A DNA stretch of 64,000 nucleotides from G965230615 sp965230615 (GCA_965230615.1 OZ246012.1:3286001-3350000), one strand, 5' to 3'; positions 49,049 to 58,177 are shown, counted from the stretch's first letter. Translations and numbers: made by a program. The notes: a model not told the origin generated them from the letters alone.

Positions 49049-49915
49049 ATGGCTAATAGCGATTACTATGTTCCACACAGCACCAGTTGGTGGCCAATTG
49101 TTGGCTCTGTCGGTTTAACGACCATGGCTGTGGGCGGCTCTTCATTGCTCAATGGTTCAGCAAGTATGGGACAGCTAGTATTACTAGCGGGTGTTGCCAT
49201 TACTATTTTTATGATGTTTGGCTGGTTTGGTTTGGTGATTAAAGAAAGCCAGGCCGGTACTTACAACAAAGCTGTCGATAGCTCGTTTCGCTGGAGCATG
49301 GGCTGGTTTATTTTTTCTGAGGTGATGTTTTTTGCGGCTTTCTTTGGTGCTTTATATTATGCGCGTGTCTTCTCCTTGCCGTGGTTAGGTGGTGAAGGCT
49401 CAGGCATCTCAACCAATGAGGTCTTGTGGCCATTGTTTGAAATGGAGTGGCCTTCCAATGGTCCGGGTGATATCGGTGGGCACTTTGACCCAATGGGGCC
49501 TTGGGGCTTGCCAGCGATTAATACCTTGATTTTATTGACCAGTGGTGTGACTTGTACTTGGGCGCATCACGCATTGAAAGCTAACCACCGTGGGCAGTTA
49601 ATTGCAGGCTTGGGGCTTACCGTATTACTTGGCGCGATATTCGTGGTCTTGCAGGCTGAAGAATATATGGAAGCCTATGGCCATTTAAACCTGACATTAA
49701 ATTCAGGTATCTATGGCTCGACATTTTTTATGCTAACCGGCTTTCATGGTTTTCATGTATCGATGGGCGCGATTATGTTGCTGGTTGTGTTGATTCGTTG
49801 TATTAAGGGGCACTTCACGCCGGAAAATCACTTTGCTTTTGAAGCTGCTGCCTGGTATTGGCACTTTGTTGATGTAGTATGGCTGGGCCTGTTTATTTTT
49901 GTCTATTGGCTATAA
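49049..49915 (+). CDS. coxC: cytochrome c oxidase subunit III
   Basis: 288 residues with about seven transmembrane helices. Typical stretches: RWSMGWFIFSEVMFFAAFFGALYYAR near 85-112, SGVTCTWAHHALK near 168-180, FMLTGFHGFHVSMGAIML near 227-245 and the C-terminal FEAAAWYWHFVDVVWLGLFIFVYWL. It ends the first cox transcription unit at a strong terminator. Confidence 0.97.
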   Translation: MANSDYYVPHSTSWWPIVGSVGLTTMAVGGSSLLNGSASMGQLVLLAGVAITIFMMFGWFGLVIKESQAGTYNKAVDSSFRWSMGWFIFSEVMFFAAFFGALYYARVFSLPWLGGEGSGISTNEVLWPLFEMEWPSNGPGDIGGHFDPMGPWGLPAINTLILLTSGVTCTWAHHALKANHRGQLIAGLGLTVLLGAIFVVLQAEEYMEAYGHLNLTLNSGIYGSTFFMLTGFHGFHVSMGAIMLLVVLIRCIKGHFTPENHFAFEAAAWYWHFVDVVWLGLFIFVYWL

Positions 49916-49933
49916 GCATTACAGTTTGCTGAG

Positions 49934-49967
49934 AAGCGCTACTCTTCGGTAAGAGTGGCGCTTTTTT
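49934..49967 (+). terminator. terminator of the coxBA-ctaG-coxC operon, overlapping convergent DUF2909 coding end
   Basis: AAGCGC-T-ACTCTT, loop CGGT, AAGAGT-G-GCGCTT then TTTT on the plus strand. The same bases encode the last residues and stop codon of the leftward DUF2909 gene (stop at 49939-49941). Confidence 0.85.
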
Positions 49968-50202
49968 GCGTTTGGGCCGCTGCCTTATCAGGGTTAGGTA
50001 ATACCCCATGTGGCTGAATAAGGCCAAGTCCATGAGCCACAAAAAGCAGTATAAAAGCCAGCAATGATAAGCCTATCCGCCATGTAAGAGCATGTGCTGT
50101 TCTTTTGCTTTTTCCATGGTCTTTAATCATAAAGACCAAGGCTGACCCCAGGCTTATGAGAATGAGCGCAAACACAGTCAGAATAATGATTTTTGCTAGC
50201 AT
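49939..50202 (-). CDS. DUF2909 twin-transmembrane protein
   Basis: 87 residues from the ATG at 50202, preceded by GGTGAG at 8 bases; a GTG at 50211 would add three. Two hydrophobic helices (IIILTVFALILISLGSALVFMI and WRIGLSLLAFILLFVAHGLGLI) separated by a basic loop, the DUF2909 layout. This family sits in cytochrome oxidase loci next to SURF1 and is presumed to be an oxidase assembly accessory. It is oriented against the oxidase genes on both sides, so it is separately transcribed here. Confidence 0.8.
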   Translation of the reverse strand: MLAKIIILTVFALILISLGSALVFMIKDHGKSKRTAHALTWRIGLSLLAFILLFVAHGLGLIQPHGVLPNPDKAAAQTQKSATLTEE

Positions 50203-50268
50203 AGATTTCACTCACCAAAAAATATGCTGCATAGTGTAAACTGATTTGCAGTCTGAGCAAAATAGCGT

Positions 50269-51018
50269 ATGAGTACAATAAATAAGCCGATCAGCAGGCC
50301 TAGATTGCTGAGTTTTGCCGCACTGGTACTGGTACTTGTTTTTATTATGCTGTGGGCAGGGTTCTGGCAGCTCGATAGAGCCAAACAGAAAGTGGCTTGG
50401 CAGCAGCAGTATGAGCAAGCCTATCAGCAGCCCGCTAAAATGCTATCAGGTAAGCTGCCTGAGCCGGAAAAGCTGCGGTTTTCATCCGTTATTGTGGCTG
50501 GACGCTATCTTAACGAGCAGCAGTTTTTGCTGGATAATCGTATTAACGGTGAAACAGAAGCTGATAAGCGAGTCGGCTTTGATGTAATAACGCCGCTGTT
50601 AACGGATGCTGGTGAAGTGGTTTTAGTTAACCGGGGTTGGTTGCCTGCGAACCTATCGAGGCAGGACTTGCCGGAAGTCGCCATTGCTCAGGGAGAGGTA
50701 TTGCTGTCAGGTATAATGCATATTCCAGGGCAAGGCTATCGTTTAGGCGCAATGGATGCGGATTTGCATTGGCCCCGTGTGATACAGTTTATTGACTATG
50801 CAGTAATCGCTGAGCGTTTGGGTAAGCCAGTATATCCAGCGCTATTAATGCTGAGCCAAACGCAGACGAATGGGTATTTGCGTAACTGGCGGCCAGTGCT
50901 TGAGGGACCGGCTAAGCATTATAGTTATGCGGTGCAATGGTTTCTAATGGCCTTGGCCAGCATTGTACTGTTTGGTTTTTTTTGCAGACAACAGCGTAAA
51001 CAAAGTAATGATGAATAG
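50269..51018 (+). CDS. SURF1 family cytochrome oxidase biogenesis protein
   Basis: 249 residues: N-terminal TM helix (LLSFAALVLVLVFIMLWAGFWQLDRAKQK, including the conserved GxWQLxRxxxK pattern), a periplasmic domain with FLLDNRINGE, GFDVITPLL and VLVNRGWLP, and a C-terminal TM helix (SYAVQWFLMALASIVLFGFF). SURF1 aids heme a insertion into subunit I. It overlaps the next gene by 11 bases. Confidence 0.93.
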   Translation: MSTINKPISRPRLLSFAALVLVLVFIMLWAGFWQLDRAKQKVAWQQQYEQAYQQPAKMLSGKLPEPEKLRFSSVIVAGRYLNEQQFLLDNRINGETEADKRVGFDVITPLLTDAGEVVLVNRGWLPANLSRQDLPEVAIAQGEVLLSGIMHIPGQGYRLGAMDADLHWPRVIQFIDYAVIAERLGKPVYPALLMLSQTQTNGYLRNWRPVLEGPAKHYSYAVQWFLMALASIVLFGFFCRQQRKQSNDE

Positions 51019-51685
51019 TAATAGTGATAATAAGCAGCCACAACCGCCAGTGAATATGAGTCAGAATCAAGTTCCTAATCAGACACGAGGCCGAATTATA
51101 TTTCTCAGTGTCGTCGCGTTATTTGCAGTGCCACTACTTGCGGCAGTGTGGCTTTATAAAAATACGCAAACGGGTAATCCTTGGGCGACGAGCAATAAAG
51201 GTGTTTTGATCACGCCTGCAACACCGCTAGAGTCGTTTGCTTTAATGCCATTGCATGTTAATGCAGCAGAAGTTGAGTCAATTGAGCAAGCTTATACATT
51301 AGAGAGCTTAAAAACGCATTGGACTATGATTTATATAGCACCGCAGCAATGTGGTGAGGCATGCAAGAAAAATATTTATCATATGCGTCAGGTTTGGGCA
51401 GGCCTTGGCCGCGAAGCATATCGTGTGCAGCGATTACTATTAGTTGATAGTGAGCAACAGTTTGCTGAGCTGCAGCCTTTCTTGCAACATTATCCAGAGC
51501 AGTTAATAGCTATCAGCCATCCAGGTTTTGCTGGGCAGTTTAATAATAAGGATAAAATATCACCTGCTCCTATTTATCTGGTGGACCCCTTGGGTAATTT
51601 AATGATGTACTTTCCGGTAGATCTGGATCCACGCAGTATGCTCAAGGACATTAAGAAACTATTAAAGATTTCCAAAATAGGTTAG
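51008..51685 (+). CDS. membrane-anchored SCO-like (thioredoxin-fold) protein
   Basis: 225 residues from the ATG at 51008 (51011 equally possible). One N-terminal TM helix (IIFLSVVALFAVPLLAAVWLY) and a periplasmic domain. A SCO-like pattern is visible: WTMIYIAPQQCGEACKKNIYHM has a CxxxC copper-type motif, and APIYLVDPLGNLMMYFP matches the DPxG...Y segment of SCO proteins. The SCO motif proline after the second Cys is replaced by Lys. Its position between surf1 and ctaA fits an oxidase copper or redox chaperone. Inferred from pattern and context. Confidence 0.7.
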   Translation: MMNSNSDNKQPQPPVNMSQNQVPNQTRGRIIFLSVVALFAVPLLAAVWLYKNTQTGNPWATSNKGVLITPATPLESFALMPLHVNAAEVESIEQAYTLESLKTHWTMIYIAPQQCGEACKKNIYHMRQVWAGLGREAYRVQRLLLVDSEQQFAELQPFLQHYPEQLIAISHPGFAGQFNNKDKISPAPIYLVDPLGNLMMYFPVDLDPRSMLKDIKKLLKISKIG

Positions 51686-51701
51686 TGGGTGATTGATAGT
51701 A

Positions 51702-52730
51702 ATGAATACGCCTAATCCATTGTTATTCCGCCTTGGTCTGTTTGCCACAATCCTGGCATTATGTGTTGTTGTGCTAGGGGCTTATGTGCGCTTATCTCAT
51801 GCGGGGCTAGGTTGTCCAGACTGGCCGGGCTGCTATGGCCACCTTGATGTGCCTCAGTCGCAACAAGAAGTCGACCAGGCAAATCAGGCATACCCAGAGC
51901 GACCAGTGGAGCAAGCCAAAGCGTGGAAAGAAATGCTGCATCGCTATGTGGCTGGTGTGTTAGGCTTATTGATTTTAGCGATAACAATCATTGCCTGGCG
52001 TCAGCGACAACAAGGTGTGGCCGTCGGCTTGCCTTCTTTATTGCTAGGGCTGGTTATTTTTCAGGCTTTGTTGGGTATGTGGACCGTTACACTTTTATTA
52101 AAGCCTTTTATAGTCACGGCACATTTGGCGGGTGGTATGACAACATTAGCGTTACTTTGGTGGCTGACACTCACACATAGTCGTTGGTGCGATGTTATGC
52201 CGATTGATGCGCAAGCGATCACCACAGGCATTCGTAAACTGGCTATTATTTGCTTGCTGTTATTAGCATTGCAAATTTTGCTAGGGGGGTGGACCAGTAC
52301 TAACTATGCCGCCTTGGCGTGCTATGGTTTTCCGCAGTGTAGCCAGCAATGGTGGCCTGCAATGAATTTCAAAGAAGCATTTGTCTTGTGGCGTGGCTTA
52401 GGTATAGATTATGAAGGTGGTATTTTAGATCATCCGGCGCGCACAGCAATACATATGACGCATCGTTTGGGGGCTGTTGTTGTGTTGGCCGCTTTTGCTG
52501 TATTGATTATACGGTTATGGCGTATACGTAAGTTGGTGGTGATACGGCGCTTGGCATTACTGCTGCTTGTACTATTATTAATGCAACTGGGTTTAGGTAT
52601 TGCAAATGTGACTCAAGGGTTGCCACTAGTTGTTGCAAGCGCGCATAATGCGGGTGCCGCATTATTGTTGCTTTGTTTATTGAGTGTCTTTTATTTTTTA
52701 TTGCCTTCGAGGCTAGGTAAGGTTTTATGA
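51702..52730 (+). CDS. ctaA: heme A synthase (COX15/CtaA)
   Basis: Oxidises the C8 methyl of heme O to the formyl of heme A. 342 residues with about eight transmembrane helices. Conserved His and Cys loops: [21 protein letters not shown] near 25-45, [13 protein letters not shown] near 70, [12 protein letters not shown] near 130, [19 protein letters not shown] near 190 and [13 protein letters not shown] near 245. The ATG at 51702 follows GGGTGA. It overlaps ctaB by four bases (ATGA). Confidence 0.95.
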   Translation: MNTPNPLLFRLGLFATILALCVVVLGAYVRLSHAGLGCPDWPGCYGHLDVPQSQQEVDQANQAYPERPVEQAKAWKEMLHRYVAGVLGLLILAITIIAWRQRQQGVAVGLPSLLLGLVIFQALLGMWTVTLLLKPFIVTAHLAGGMTTLALLWWLTLTHSRWCDVMPIDAQAITTGIRKLAIICLLLLALQILLGGWTSTNYAALACYGFPQCSQQWWPAMNFKEAFVLWRGLGIDYEGGILDHPARTAIHMTHRLGAVVVLAAFAVLIIRLWRIRKLVVIRRLALLLLVLLLMQLGLGIANVTQGLPLVVASAHNAGAALLLLCLLSVFYFLLPSRLGKVL

Positions 52731-53629
52731 GTGAAAAGGCATTAGATGTTGAAGCTGTGTCAGCTGCCTCATGGCGAGACTACTATGAGCTAACCAAGCC
52801 GCGTGTGGTAGCTTTGATTGTGTTTACAGCGATTGTTGGTATGTTGCTGTCATCGCCGGGCTTGATTCCATGGAAGGCATTTGTGTTTGGTAGTTTAGGT
52901 ATTTGGTTGGCATCGGCATCAGCTGCCGCATTAAACCATCTGATTGATCGTCGTGCCGATGCGGTAATGGCGCGCACTCGTAATCGACCAATTGCCAAAG
53001 GCAATATAGACGTTATACCGGCGTTGGTTTTTGCTTTTGTGTTGGCCGCACTATCAATGTTGTTTTTGATCGTTTTTGTGAATGCCTTAACGGCCGTTTT
53101 AACATTCTTGTCCATGATTGGTTATGCCGTTATTTATACGATGTATTTAAAGCGTGCCACGCCACAGAATATTGTTATCGGTGGTGCGGCAGGTGCGATG
53201 CCGCCTGTATTAGGTTGGATTGCAGTTACTGGTGAGTTGCACCCACATGCTTTATTGTTATTTTTAATTATTTTTATTTGGACGCCACCACATTTTTGGG
53301 CGTTAGCAGTACACCGTCGCAAAGATTATGCAGATGTTAATATTCCCATGTTGCCCGTTACTCATGGTGCAGAGTTCACTCGCTTACATATAACGCTTTA
53401 TACGATATTGTTATTAATTGTGACTTTGCTACCTTATCTGACTGGCATGAGTGGCTGGTTGTACTTACTTGGTGTGTTGTTATTAAATGTGCGCTTTGTC
53501 TATATGGCAATCAAACTACAAGTTACTCGCAGCGATACATTGGCCATGCGTATGTTTGTGTATTCGATTACCTATCTAATGATATTATTTGCTGCGCTGT
53601 TACTGGATCATTACCTTATTGCAGTTTAG
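52727..53629 (+). CDS. ctaB: protoheme IX farnesyltransferase (heme O synthase)
   Basis: UbiA-type prenyltransferase converting heme B to heme O, the precursor of heme A. 300 residues with about nine transmembrane helices. The Asp-rich catalytic motif is [23 protein letters not shown] (about 67-89), with the second conserved loop [24 protein letters not shown] near 198-221. Translationally coupled to ctaA. Also called cyoE or COX10. Confidence 0.95.
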   Translation: MSEKALDVEAVSAASWRDYYELTKPRVVALIVFTAIVGMLLSSPGLIPWKAFVFGSLGIWLASASAAALNHLIDRRADAVMARTRNRPIAKGNIDVIPALVFAFVLAALSMLFLIVFVNALTAVLTFLSMIGYAVIYTMYLKRATPQNIVIGGAAGAMPPVLGWIAVTGELHPHALLLFLIIFIWTPPHFWALAVHRRKDYADVNIPMLPVTHGAEFTRLHITLYTILLLIVTLLPYLTGMSGWLYLLGVLLLNVRFVYMAIKLQVTRSDTLAMRMFVYSITYLMILFAALLLDHYLIAV

Positions 53630-53689
53630 CGTATTATGCCATTGCATCTGTCATTGTAATCTATTGGCATACCTAACTTCTAGGCACTA

Positions 53690-53717
53690 AAAAAGGCGCT
53701 TTGCAAAGCGCCTTTTT
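53690..53717. terminator. bidirectional terminator between ctaB and rpoH
   Basis: The 28-base perfect palindrome (AAAAAGGCGCTTTG mirrored by CAAAGCGCCTTTTT) gives a GC-rich stem with A- and U-runs on both sides. It serves both convergent operons. Confidence 0.92.
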
Positions 53718-53749
53718 GGTTTTTCTATATGTGAATAGTTTAGTTGCTT

Positions 53750-54616
53750 TTAATCGTGCATCGCATTACGTAGTTTCTTGATCGCATTGCTCTCAAGCTG
53801 GCGAATACGCTCGGCAGATACACTATACTCGGCAGCCAACTCATGCAATGTGGCTTTGTTGTCATCATCCAGCCAGCGGCGCTGTAAAATATCACGGCTG
53901 CGGTCATCCAGCGCGGCTAACGCATGATTTAAGCGATCAATATTAGTGTTTGTCCAATTATCATGTTCCAGTAATCGTGCCGGATCTGCGTTATTGGCGG
54001 CGAGGTACTGTGATGGTGCGTAGTGGCCGTTATCGTCATCATTATCATCGTCAGACTCAAACGTGATGTCCTGGCCGCTCAGCCGTGCTTCCATTTCCAT
54101 GACTGTTTTAGGCTCGACACCTAAGTCCTTGGCAACGGTCGCGACTTCTTCCTGATTTAACCAGGCCAGACGGCGTTTGGCGCCACGCAGTTTGAAAAAC
54201 AGTTTGCGCTGTGACTTGGTTGTAGCCACTTTAACAATGCGCCAGTTACGAATAATAAACTCATGGATTTCAGCGCGAATCCAGTGCACTGCAAAGGATA
54301 CTAGGCGTACGCCGACTTCAGGGTCAAAGCGTTTGACTGCCTTCATCAGGCCTATATTACCTTCCTGTACCAGGTCGGATAATGGTAGGCCGTAGCCAGT
54401 ATAGCCACGTGCTATATGCACAACAAAACGCAGGTGAGAAAGAATCAGTTTACGGGCAGCTGCAAGGTCGCCTTGATCACGTAATTGTTTAGCGAGTTCA
54501 CGCTCTTCCTCTGTACTCAGTACCGGGATATGGCTAACCTGGCCCATATACGCATCAAGGCTGTCCGCAGACACCGCGATAGGCAGGCTATTATCTTGTA
54601 TTGCAGCTGTTGTCAT
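53750..54616 (-). CDS. rpoH: RNA polymerase heat-shock sigma factor sigma-32
   Basis: 288 residues from the ATG at 54616, which has AAAGGAAT at an ideal distance; the longer reading to 54670 runs into the CIRCE element and is rejected. Region 2 ([60 protein letters not shown]), the RpoH box-like [15 protein letters not shown] (about 132-146) and region 4 ([27 protein letters not shown]) are all present. The leader has a perfect CIRCE operator and a sigmaE-like promoter, so control by HrcA and by envelope stress is likely. Downstream of ftsYEX, as in most gammaproteobacteria. Confidence 0.97.
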   Translation of the reverse strand: MTTAAIQDNSLPIAVSADSLDAYMGQVSHIPVLSTEEERELAKQLRDQGDLAAARKLILSHLRFVVHIARGYTGYGLPLSDLVQEGNIGLMKAVKRFDPEVGVRLVSFAVHWIRAEIHEFIIRNWRIVKVATTKSQRKLFFKLRGAKRRLAWLNQEEVATVAKDLGVEPKTVMEMEARLSGQDITFESDDDNDDDNGHYAPSQYLAANNADPARLLEHDNWTNTNIDRLNHALAALDDRSRDILQRRWLDDDNKATLHELAAEYSVSAERIRQLESNAIKKLRNAMHD

Positions 54617-54641
54617 ATCGATTCCTTTTTCCTGTAACGGG

Positions 54642-54647
54642 AGTATA
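54642..54647 (-). promoter_or_regulatory. -10 element of an rpoH promoter
   Basis: TATACT on the minus strand, 26 bases before the rpoH ATG. The corresponding -35 position falls inside the CIRCE element, so HrcA binding would block it. Confidence 0.5.
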
Positions 54648-54663
54648 ACAAAGATTGCTCGAC

Positions 54664-54690
54664 TTAGCACTCAAAGGCTTCGAGTGCTAA
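54664..54690. promoter_or_regulatory. CIRCE element (HrcA operator) upstream of rpoH
   Basis: TTAGCACTC-N9-GAGTGCTAA, an exact match in both 9-base arms and in spacer length to the CIRCE consensus. Established role: operator for the heat-shock repressor HrcA, normally in front of groESL or hrcA-grpE-dnaK. Here it lies 48 bases upstream of the rpoH start codon, within the promoter region. hrcA itself is not in the window. Confidence 0.93.
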
Positions 54691-54705
54691 TAGCGACAAA
54701 AGTTC
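54679..54705 (-). promoter_or_regulatory. sigmaE-like promoter of rpoH overlapping CIRCE
   Basis: Minus strand: GAACTT (54700-54705), a 16-base spacer and TCGAA (54679-54683). The -35 is identical to the sigmaE consensus and the -10 resembles TCTGA/TCAAA. E. coli rpoH has a sigmaE-dependent promoter of the same kind. The -10 lies inside the CIRCE palindrome. Confidence 0.6.
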
Positions 54706-54739
54706 AGCAAACTTTAAAAGAGTGGAGCTAAGGAGTAGC

Positions 54740-54760
54740 TTAAGTATTTGATTTTAAAGG
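54740..54760 (-). repeat. 21-bp dispersed repeat, copy 2 (ftsX-rpoH spacer)
   Basis: Identical over 21 bases to 11566-11586, starting directly after the ftsX stop codon. Both copies lie at the 3' end of an upstream gene and upstream of the next gene on the minus strand. Confidence 0.8.
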
Positions 54761-55723
54761 CTAGCCTGGTTCGATATCGCGTAAATGGCGGCCGACAGCC
54801 AGCCAGGATCCCAGGTAGCCCAGGCTGACAGCCAGCGCGAGCAAAACCAGGCTGCTGCTAATAGTCATGCTGAGTAAGGCGAAGTTGCTGTCATAGAGAC
54901 CGGCGAGCTGTTGGGCAGGGCCGCGTAGCAGGCCAAAGCCGCTAGTGACCAGAAACCAGGCCAGAATGCCGCCCAGTAAACCATACCAAAAGCCGGTATA
55001 GAGGAATGGACGCCGGATAAAGGCATTGGTGGCACCAATGAGTTTATTGACTTCGATTTCTGTGCGGCGGCTTTGAATATCCAGACGGATAGTGTTGCCA
55101 ATCACTAAGATCACAGCAATGCCCAGCATGGCGGCGATAATCAATAAGCCGCGTTGTACCAGGTGCATAATGGTGTAAAGGCGTTTGACCCATTGTAGGT
55201 CCAGTTGGGCACTCTCGACAGCGGGCTCTTGTTTGGCGGCATCCAGCAGAGCTTCAACAGTTTGTGGGTTTTCCGGGTCGATGCTCGGCGTAATCACAAT
55301 GACGGTAGGCAAGGGGTTTTCGTCTAAAGCGTCCAGAGCAGCATCAAAACCAGAGAGCGCTTTAAACTCCTCAAGGGCTTGTTCCCGGCTGACGAGTCTG
55401 AGCTTTTCAACATTTTTCAGCAGTTGCAGGCGCTTGGCGAGTGCGCTGGCTTCGGTTTCGCTGGTGTCTTTGCTCAGATATAAAGAAATCCGTGCTGCGC
55501 CATCCCAGCCGCCACTGAGTTGCTGGGCATTTTTAAGCAGAATATAAAAGCCAGTGGGTAAGGCTAAAGCAATTGCAATAACAGAGACTGTCATCAGGCT
55601 GGCAAAAGGTGCGCGCCAAATGCGTCCCAGGCTGCTGAGCAGGACCTGTAAGTGGTTGATTAAATAAGCGCTAAACCTGACTTTAAAGCTGGGCTTGCTA
55701 GTTTGTTGTTGAGTTTCTGCCAT
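54761..55723 (-). CDS. ftsX: cell division protein FtsX
   Basis: Membrane subunit of the FtsEX complex that activates septal peptidoglycan hydrolases. 320 residues: long cytoplasmic N-terminus, TM1 (SLMTVSVIAIALALPTGFYILL), an extracytoplasmic domain (residues ~75-175), then three TM helices with the FtsX/MacB core (MLGIAVILVIGNTIRLDIQSRRTEIEVNKLIGATNAFIRRPF). It follows ftsE by 11 bases. Confidence 0.95.
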   Translation of the reverse strand: MAETQQQTSKPSFKVRFSAYLINHLQVLLSSLGRIWRAPFASLMTVSVIAIALALPTGFYILLKNAQQLSGGWDGAARISLYLSKDTSETEASALAKRLQLLKNVEKLRLVSREQALEEFKALSGFDAALDALDENPLPTVIVITPSIDPENPQTVEALLDAAKQEPAVESAQLDLQWVKRLYTIMHLVQRGLLIIAAMLGIAVILVIGNTIRLDIQSRRTEIEVNKLIGATNAFIRRPFLYTGFWYGLLGGILAWFLVTSGFGLLRGPAQQLAGLYDSNFALLSMTISSSLVLLALAVSLGYLGSWLAVGRHLRDIEPG

Positions 55724-55734
55724 AGTGTTTTAGC

Positions 55735-56409
55735 TTAGGTATTATTGGCAAAGCCGTCATGCGCTAAGCGGCCATTGTTGAGTGTAATTTGTGGGTATGG
55801 CAGCTTATTGATTAAATCAATATCGTGCGTGGCGATCAGCACAGTCACCCCAACTTGATTAAAGGCTTCAAACAGTGCCATGATTTCTCGTGAGAGTTCG
55901 GGGTCAAGGTTACCCGTAGGCTCATCGGCGAGTAATAATGGTGGCTTGTTAACAACGGCGCGGGCAATACCGACACGTTGCTGTTCACCGCCAGATAAAG
56001 TGATAGGGTAAACACGCTCTTTATGTAATAGGTTGACTTTATCCAGCGCGGCGCGCACGCGGCGGCCAATCTCGCGGTGGCGGTAACCTGCAATAATCAA
56101 TGGCAAGGCCACATTGTCAAATACAGTGCGGTCGTGTAATAGCTGGTGATCCTGGAAGATCATGCCGATATTACGGCGTAAATAAGGAATACGCCAACTG
56201 CGAATCTGCGAGACATTAACGCCGTTGACAATCAGCTGACCACGGCTGCTGCGTTCTATAGCGGTTATCAGCTTAAGAAAAGTGCTTTTGCCTGCGCCTG
56301 AGTGGCCTGTTAAAAAAGCCAGGCTGCCGTCAGGCATATGAAAGCTGATATCAGACAGTGCTTCCTGACCGCCCGGGTAACGTTTAAAAATATTGGTAAA
56401 CTGCAGCAT
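55735..56409 (-). CDS. ftsE: cell division ATP-binding protein FtsE
   Basis: ABC ATPase of FtsEX, 224 residues. Walker [14 protein letters not shown] (about 35-47), Q-loop [16 protein letters not shown], signature [14 protein letters not shown], Walker [16 protein letters not shown] and H-loop LIATHDIDL are intact. Middle gene of ftsY-ftsE-ftsX. Confidence 0.97.
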   Translation of the reverse strand: MLQFTNIFKRYPGGQEALSDISFHMPDGSLAFLTGHSGAGKSTFLKLITAIERSSRGQLIVNGVNVSQIRSWRIPYLRRNIGMIFQDHQLLHDRTVFDNVALPLIIAGYRHREIGRRVRAALDKVNLLHKERVYPITLSGGEQQRVGIARAVVNKPPLLLADEPTGNLDPELSREIMALFEAFNQVGVTVLIATHDIDLINKLPYPQITLNNGRLAHDGFANNT

Positions 56410-56433
56410 GGTTTTTCCAATATAGCTTATTGT

Positions 56434-57405
56434 TTAGTCTAATGTTAACAAGGCATGCACAAATTCGGCTGCATCAAATGGACGCAAGTCGTCTATTCCC
56501 TCACCAACCCCAATGAATCGTACAGGAATATCGAGCTGTTGTTGTATGGCGAATACAATGCCGCCTTTTGCTGTGCCATCGAGCTTGGTTAATACCAGTC
56601 CGGTAATGCCAATCGCTTCATGGAACTGTTTAGCCTGTTGTAGAGCATTCTGGCCGATACTGGCATCCAGTACAAGTAAGGTTTCATTAGGCGCATCGGG
56701 GTCCAGCTTGGCCAGTACGCGTTTGACCTTTTTAAGTTCGTCCATTAAGCCGCTTTGTGTATGCAAGCGGCCTGCTGTATCGGCCAGTAATACATCAATT
56801 TGCTTGGCCTGGGCTGATTGCAGGGCGTCAAAAACAACTGCGGCTGAGTCGGCGCCCGAGCCTTGTGCAATAACTGGCACTTTATTACGTTCGCCCCAGG
56901 TTTGCAGCTGTTCTACAGCCGCTGCCCGGAAAGTGTCACCGGCAGCTAACATCACTGACATGCCGGCTTGCTGGAAATGCTTACTGAGTTTACCGATAGT
57001 TGTGGTTTTGCCACTGCCATTGACACCGACAACCAGAATACTGTGGGGGGCTTGTTGTTCTTGAGTGTCTTGTTGAGGCTCGCTGGCCGTTGGCAGGTGC
57101 TTTATAAGGATCTCAGCTAATTGCTTGAGCAAAGCATCAACATCTTCGATTTCGCCATAAGAGATGCGTTTGCGCAAATCGTCCAGGATTTGCTCGCTGG
57201 CTTCGATGCCAACATCAGCTGTTAAAAGGCGTGTTTCGAGCTCATCGAGAACATCATCGTCGATTTTTTTGCGGCCGCTAAACAAGTCCCCCAGGTCAGC
57301 GGTTAGTATTTGTCGGGTTTTGCGTAGCCCGGCAAAAATAGAGTTTGATTTGCCCTTGGGCTTTTCTTGGGGTTTGTTGCGCTTTAATTTATCGAATAAG
57401 CCCAT
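56434..57405 (-). CDS. ftsY: signal recognition particle receptor FtsY
   Basis: SRP receptor GTPase that targets membrane proteins to SecYEG. 323 residues from the ATG at 57405 (MGLFDKLKRNK); the further upstream reading is not supported by family length. NG domain: VVGVNGSGKTTTIGKLSKHF (P-loop), AAGDTFRAAAVEQLQTW, LADTAGRLHTQSGLMDELKK, LTKLDGTAKGG and FIGVGEGIDDLRPFDA. The acidic A domain typical of E. coli is very short here. It diverges from rsmD. Confidence 0.96.
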   Translation of the reverse strand: MGLFDKLKRNKPQEKPKGKSNSIFAGLRKTRQILTADLGDLFSGRKKIDDDVLDELETRLLTADVGIEASEQILDDLRKRISYGEIEDVDALLKQLAEILIKHLPTASEPQQDTQEQQAPHSILVVGVNGSGKTTTIGKLSKHFQQAGMSVMLAAGDTFRAAAVEQLQTWGERNKVPVIAQGSGADSAAVVFDALQSAQAKQIDVLLADTAGRLHTQSGLMDELKKVKRVLAKLDPDAPNETLLVLDASIGQNALQQAKQFHEAIGITGLVLTKLDGTAKGGIVFAIQQQLDIPVRFIGVGEGIDDLRPFDAAEFVHALLTLD

Positions 57406-57559
57406 AATTGTGATTTGTGGCTGTGAATTAAGACGCGGTATCGTATCATTTGCCGACAGGTGGGTTAAGTGCCGATTAGTGTTTTCCAGTGATTGGCGCA
57501 TTTATTTTAATAGCTTGCGATATGGAGCAAATAATGCAACAAACAGGCGGGGACTGGTT

Positions 57560-58114
57560 TTGAAAGCCAAGCATACTGTGCGCATCATCGCAGGGCAATG
57601 GCGTGGCAGGCGTTTGCCTGTTGCGAATATGCCAGGCTTGCGGCCTAGCAAAGACTATGTGAGAGAAACGGCGTTTAATTGGTTGCAGGCTATTATCCCC
57701 GGCAGCCGCTGTCTGGACTTATTTGCCGGTAGCGGCGCGTTCGCCTTTGAAGCTGCATCACGCGGTGCGGCTGAGGTTGTTATGGTAGAGGCAGCTGCCT
57801 CGGTTGCGCAAATATTGCAGCAGCAGATCCAGCAATTAGCAGCAGACAATATGTGCTTACAACAAATGACGGCTGCCAACTATTTGCAGCAAGTGAGCGG
57901 GCAGTTTGACATTGTTTTTTTAGACCCGCCTTTCGCTGAGAATATGTTGGCAGAGACCTGTCAGCAATTACAAACGTCGGGTTGTTTGCGTAGTAATGCT
58001 CGTCTTTATTTTGAGGTTGCCCGTCAGCAGCGTGACTGGGCGCTACCCCAGGGTTGGCAAATACACCGCCAAAAAGTATCAGGCGACGTCTGCTATGGCT
58101 TGGTTCACATTTAA
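57560..58114 (+). CDS. rsmD: 16S rRNA (guanine966-N2)-methyltransferase
   Basis: 184 residues from a TTG start at 57560 preceded by AGGCGGGG; no in-frame ATG or GTG lies nearby. RsmD signatures: VRIIAGQWRGRRLPVAN, GLRPSKDYVRETAFNWL, CLDLFAGSGAFAFEAASRGA (SAM motif I) and the catalytic FLDPPFAENM (about 115-124). It methylates G966 in the 30S precursor. Divergent from ftsY and upstream of coaD, a conserved gammaproteobacterial neighbourhood. Confidence 0.93.
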   Translation: MKAKHTVRIIAGQWRGRRLPVANMPGLRPSKDYVRETAFNWLQAIIPGSRCLDLFAGSGAFAFEAASRGAAEVVMVEAAASVAQILQQQIQQLAADNMCLQQMTAANYLQQVSGQFDIVFLDPPFAENMLAETCQQLQTSGCLRSNARLYFEVARQQRDWALPQGWQIHRQKVSGDVCYGLVHI

Positions 58115-58177
58115 ACAGTTTGGCGATCAGCAAGTAATAGACTTGCCAGCATTGCGAAGTTACGGCACTCTTAGCTT

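Noticed and set aside
54617..54670. N-terminal extension of rpoH to 54670
   Set aside because: It would place the CIRCE and promoter inside the coding region; the ATG at 54616 has the proper ribosome site and family N-terminus.
56513..57064. 183-residue plus-strand ORF
   Set aside because: Antisense to the GTPase domain of ftsY; Ser/Ala/Pro/Cys-rich shadow frame.
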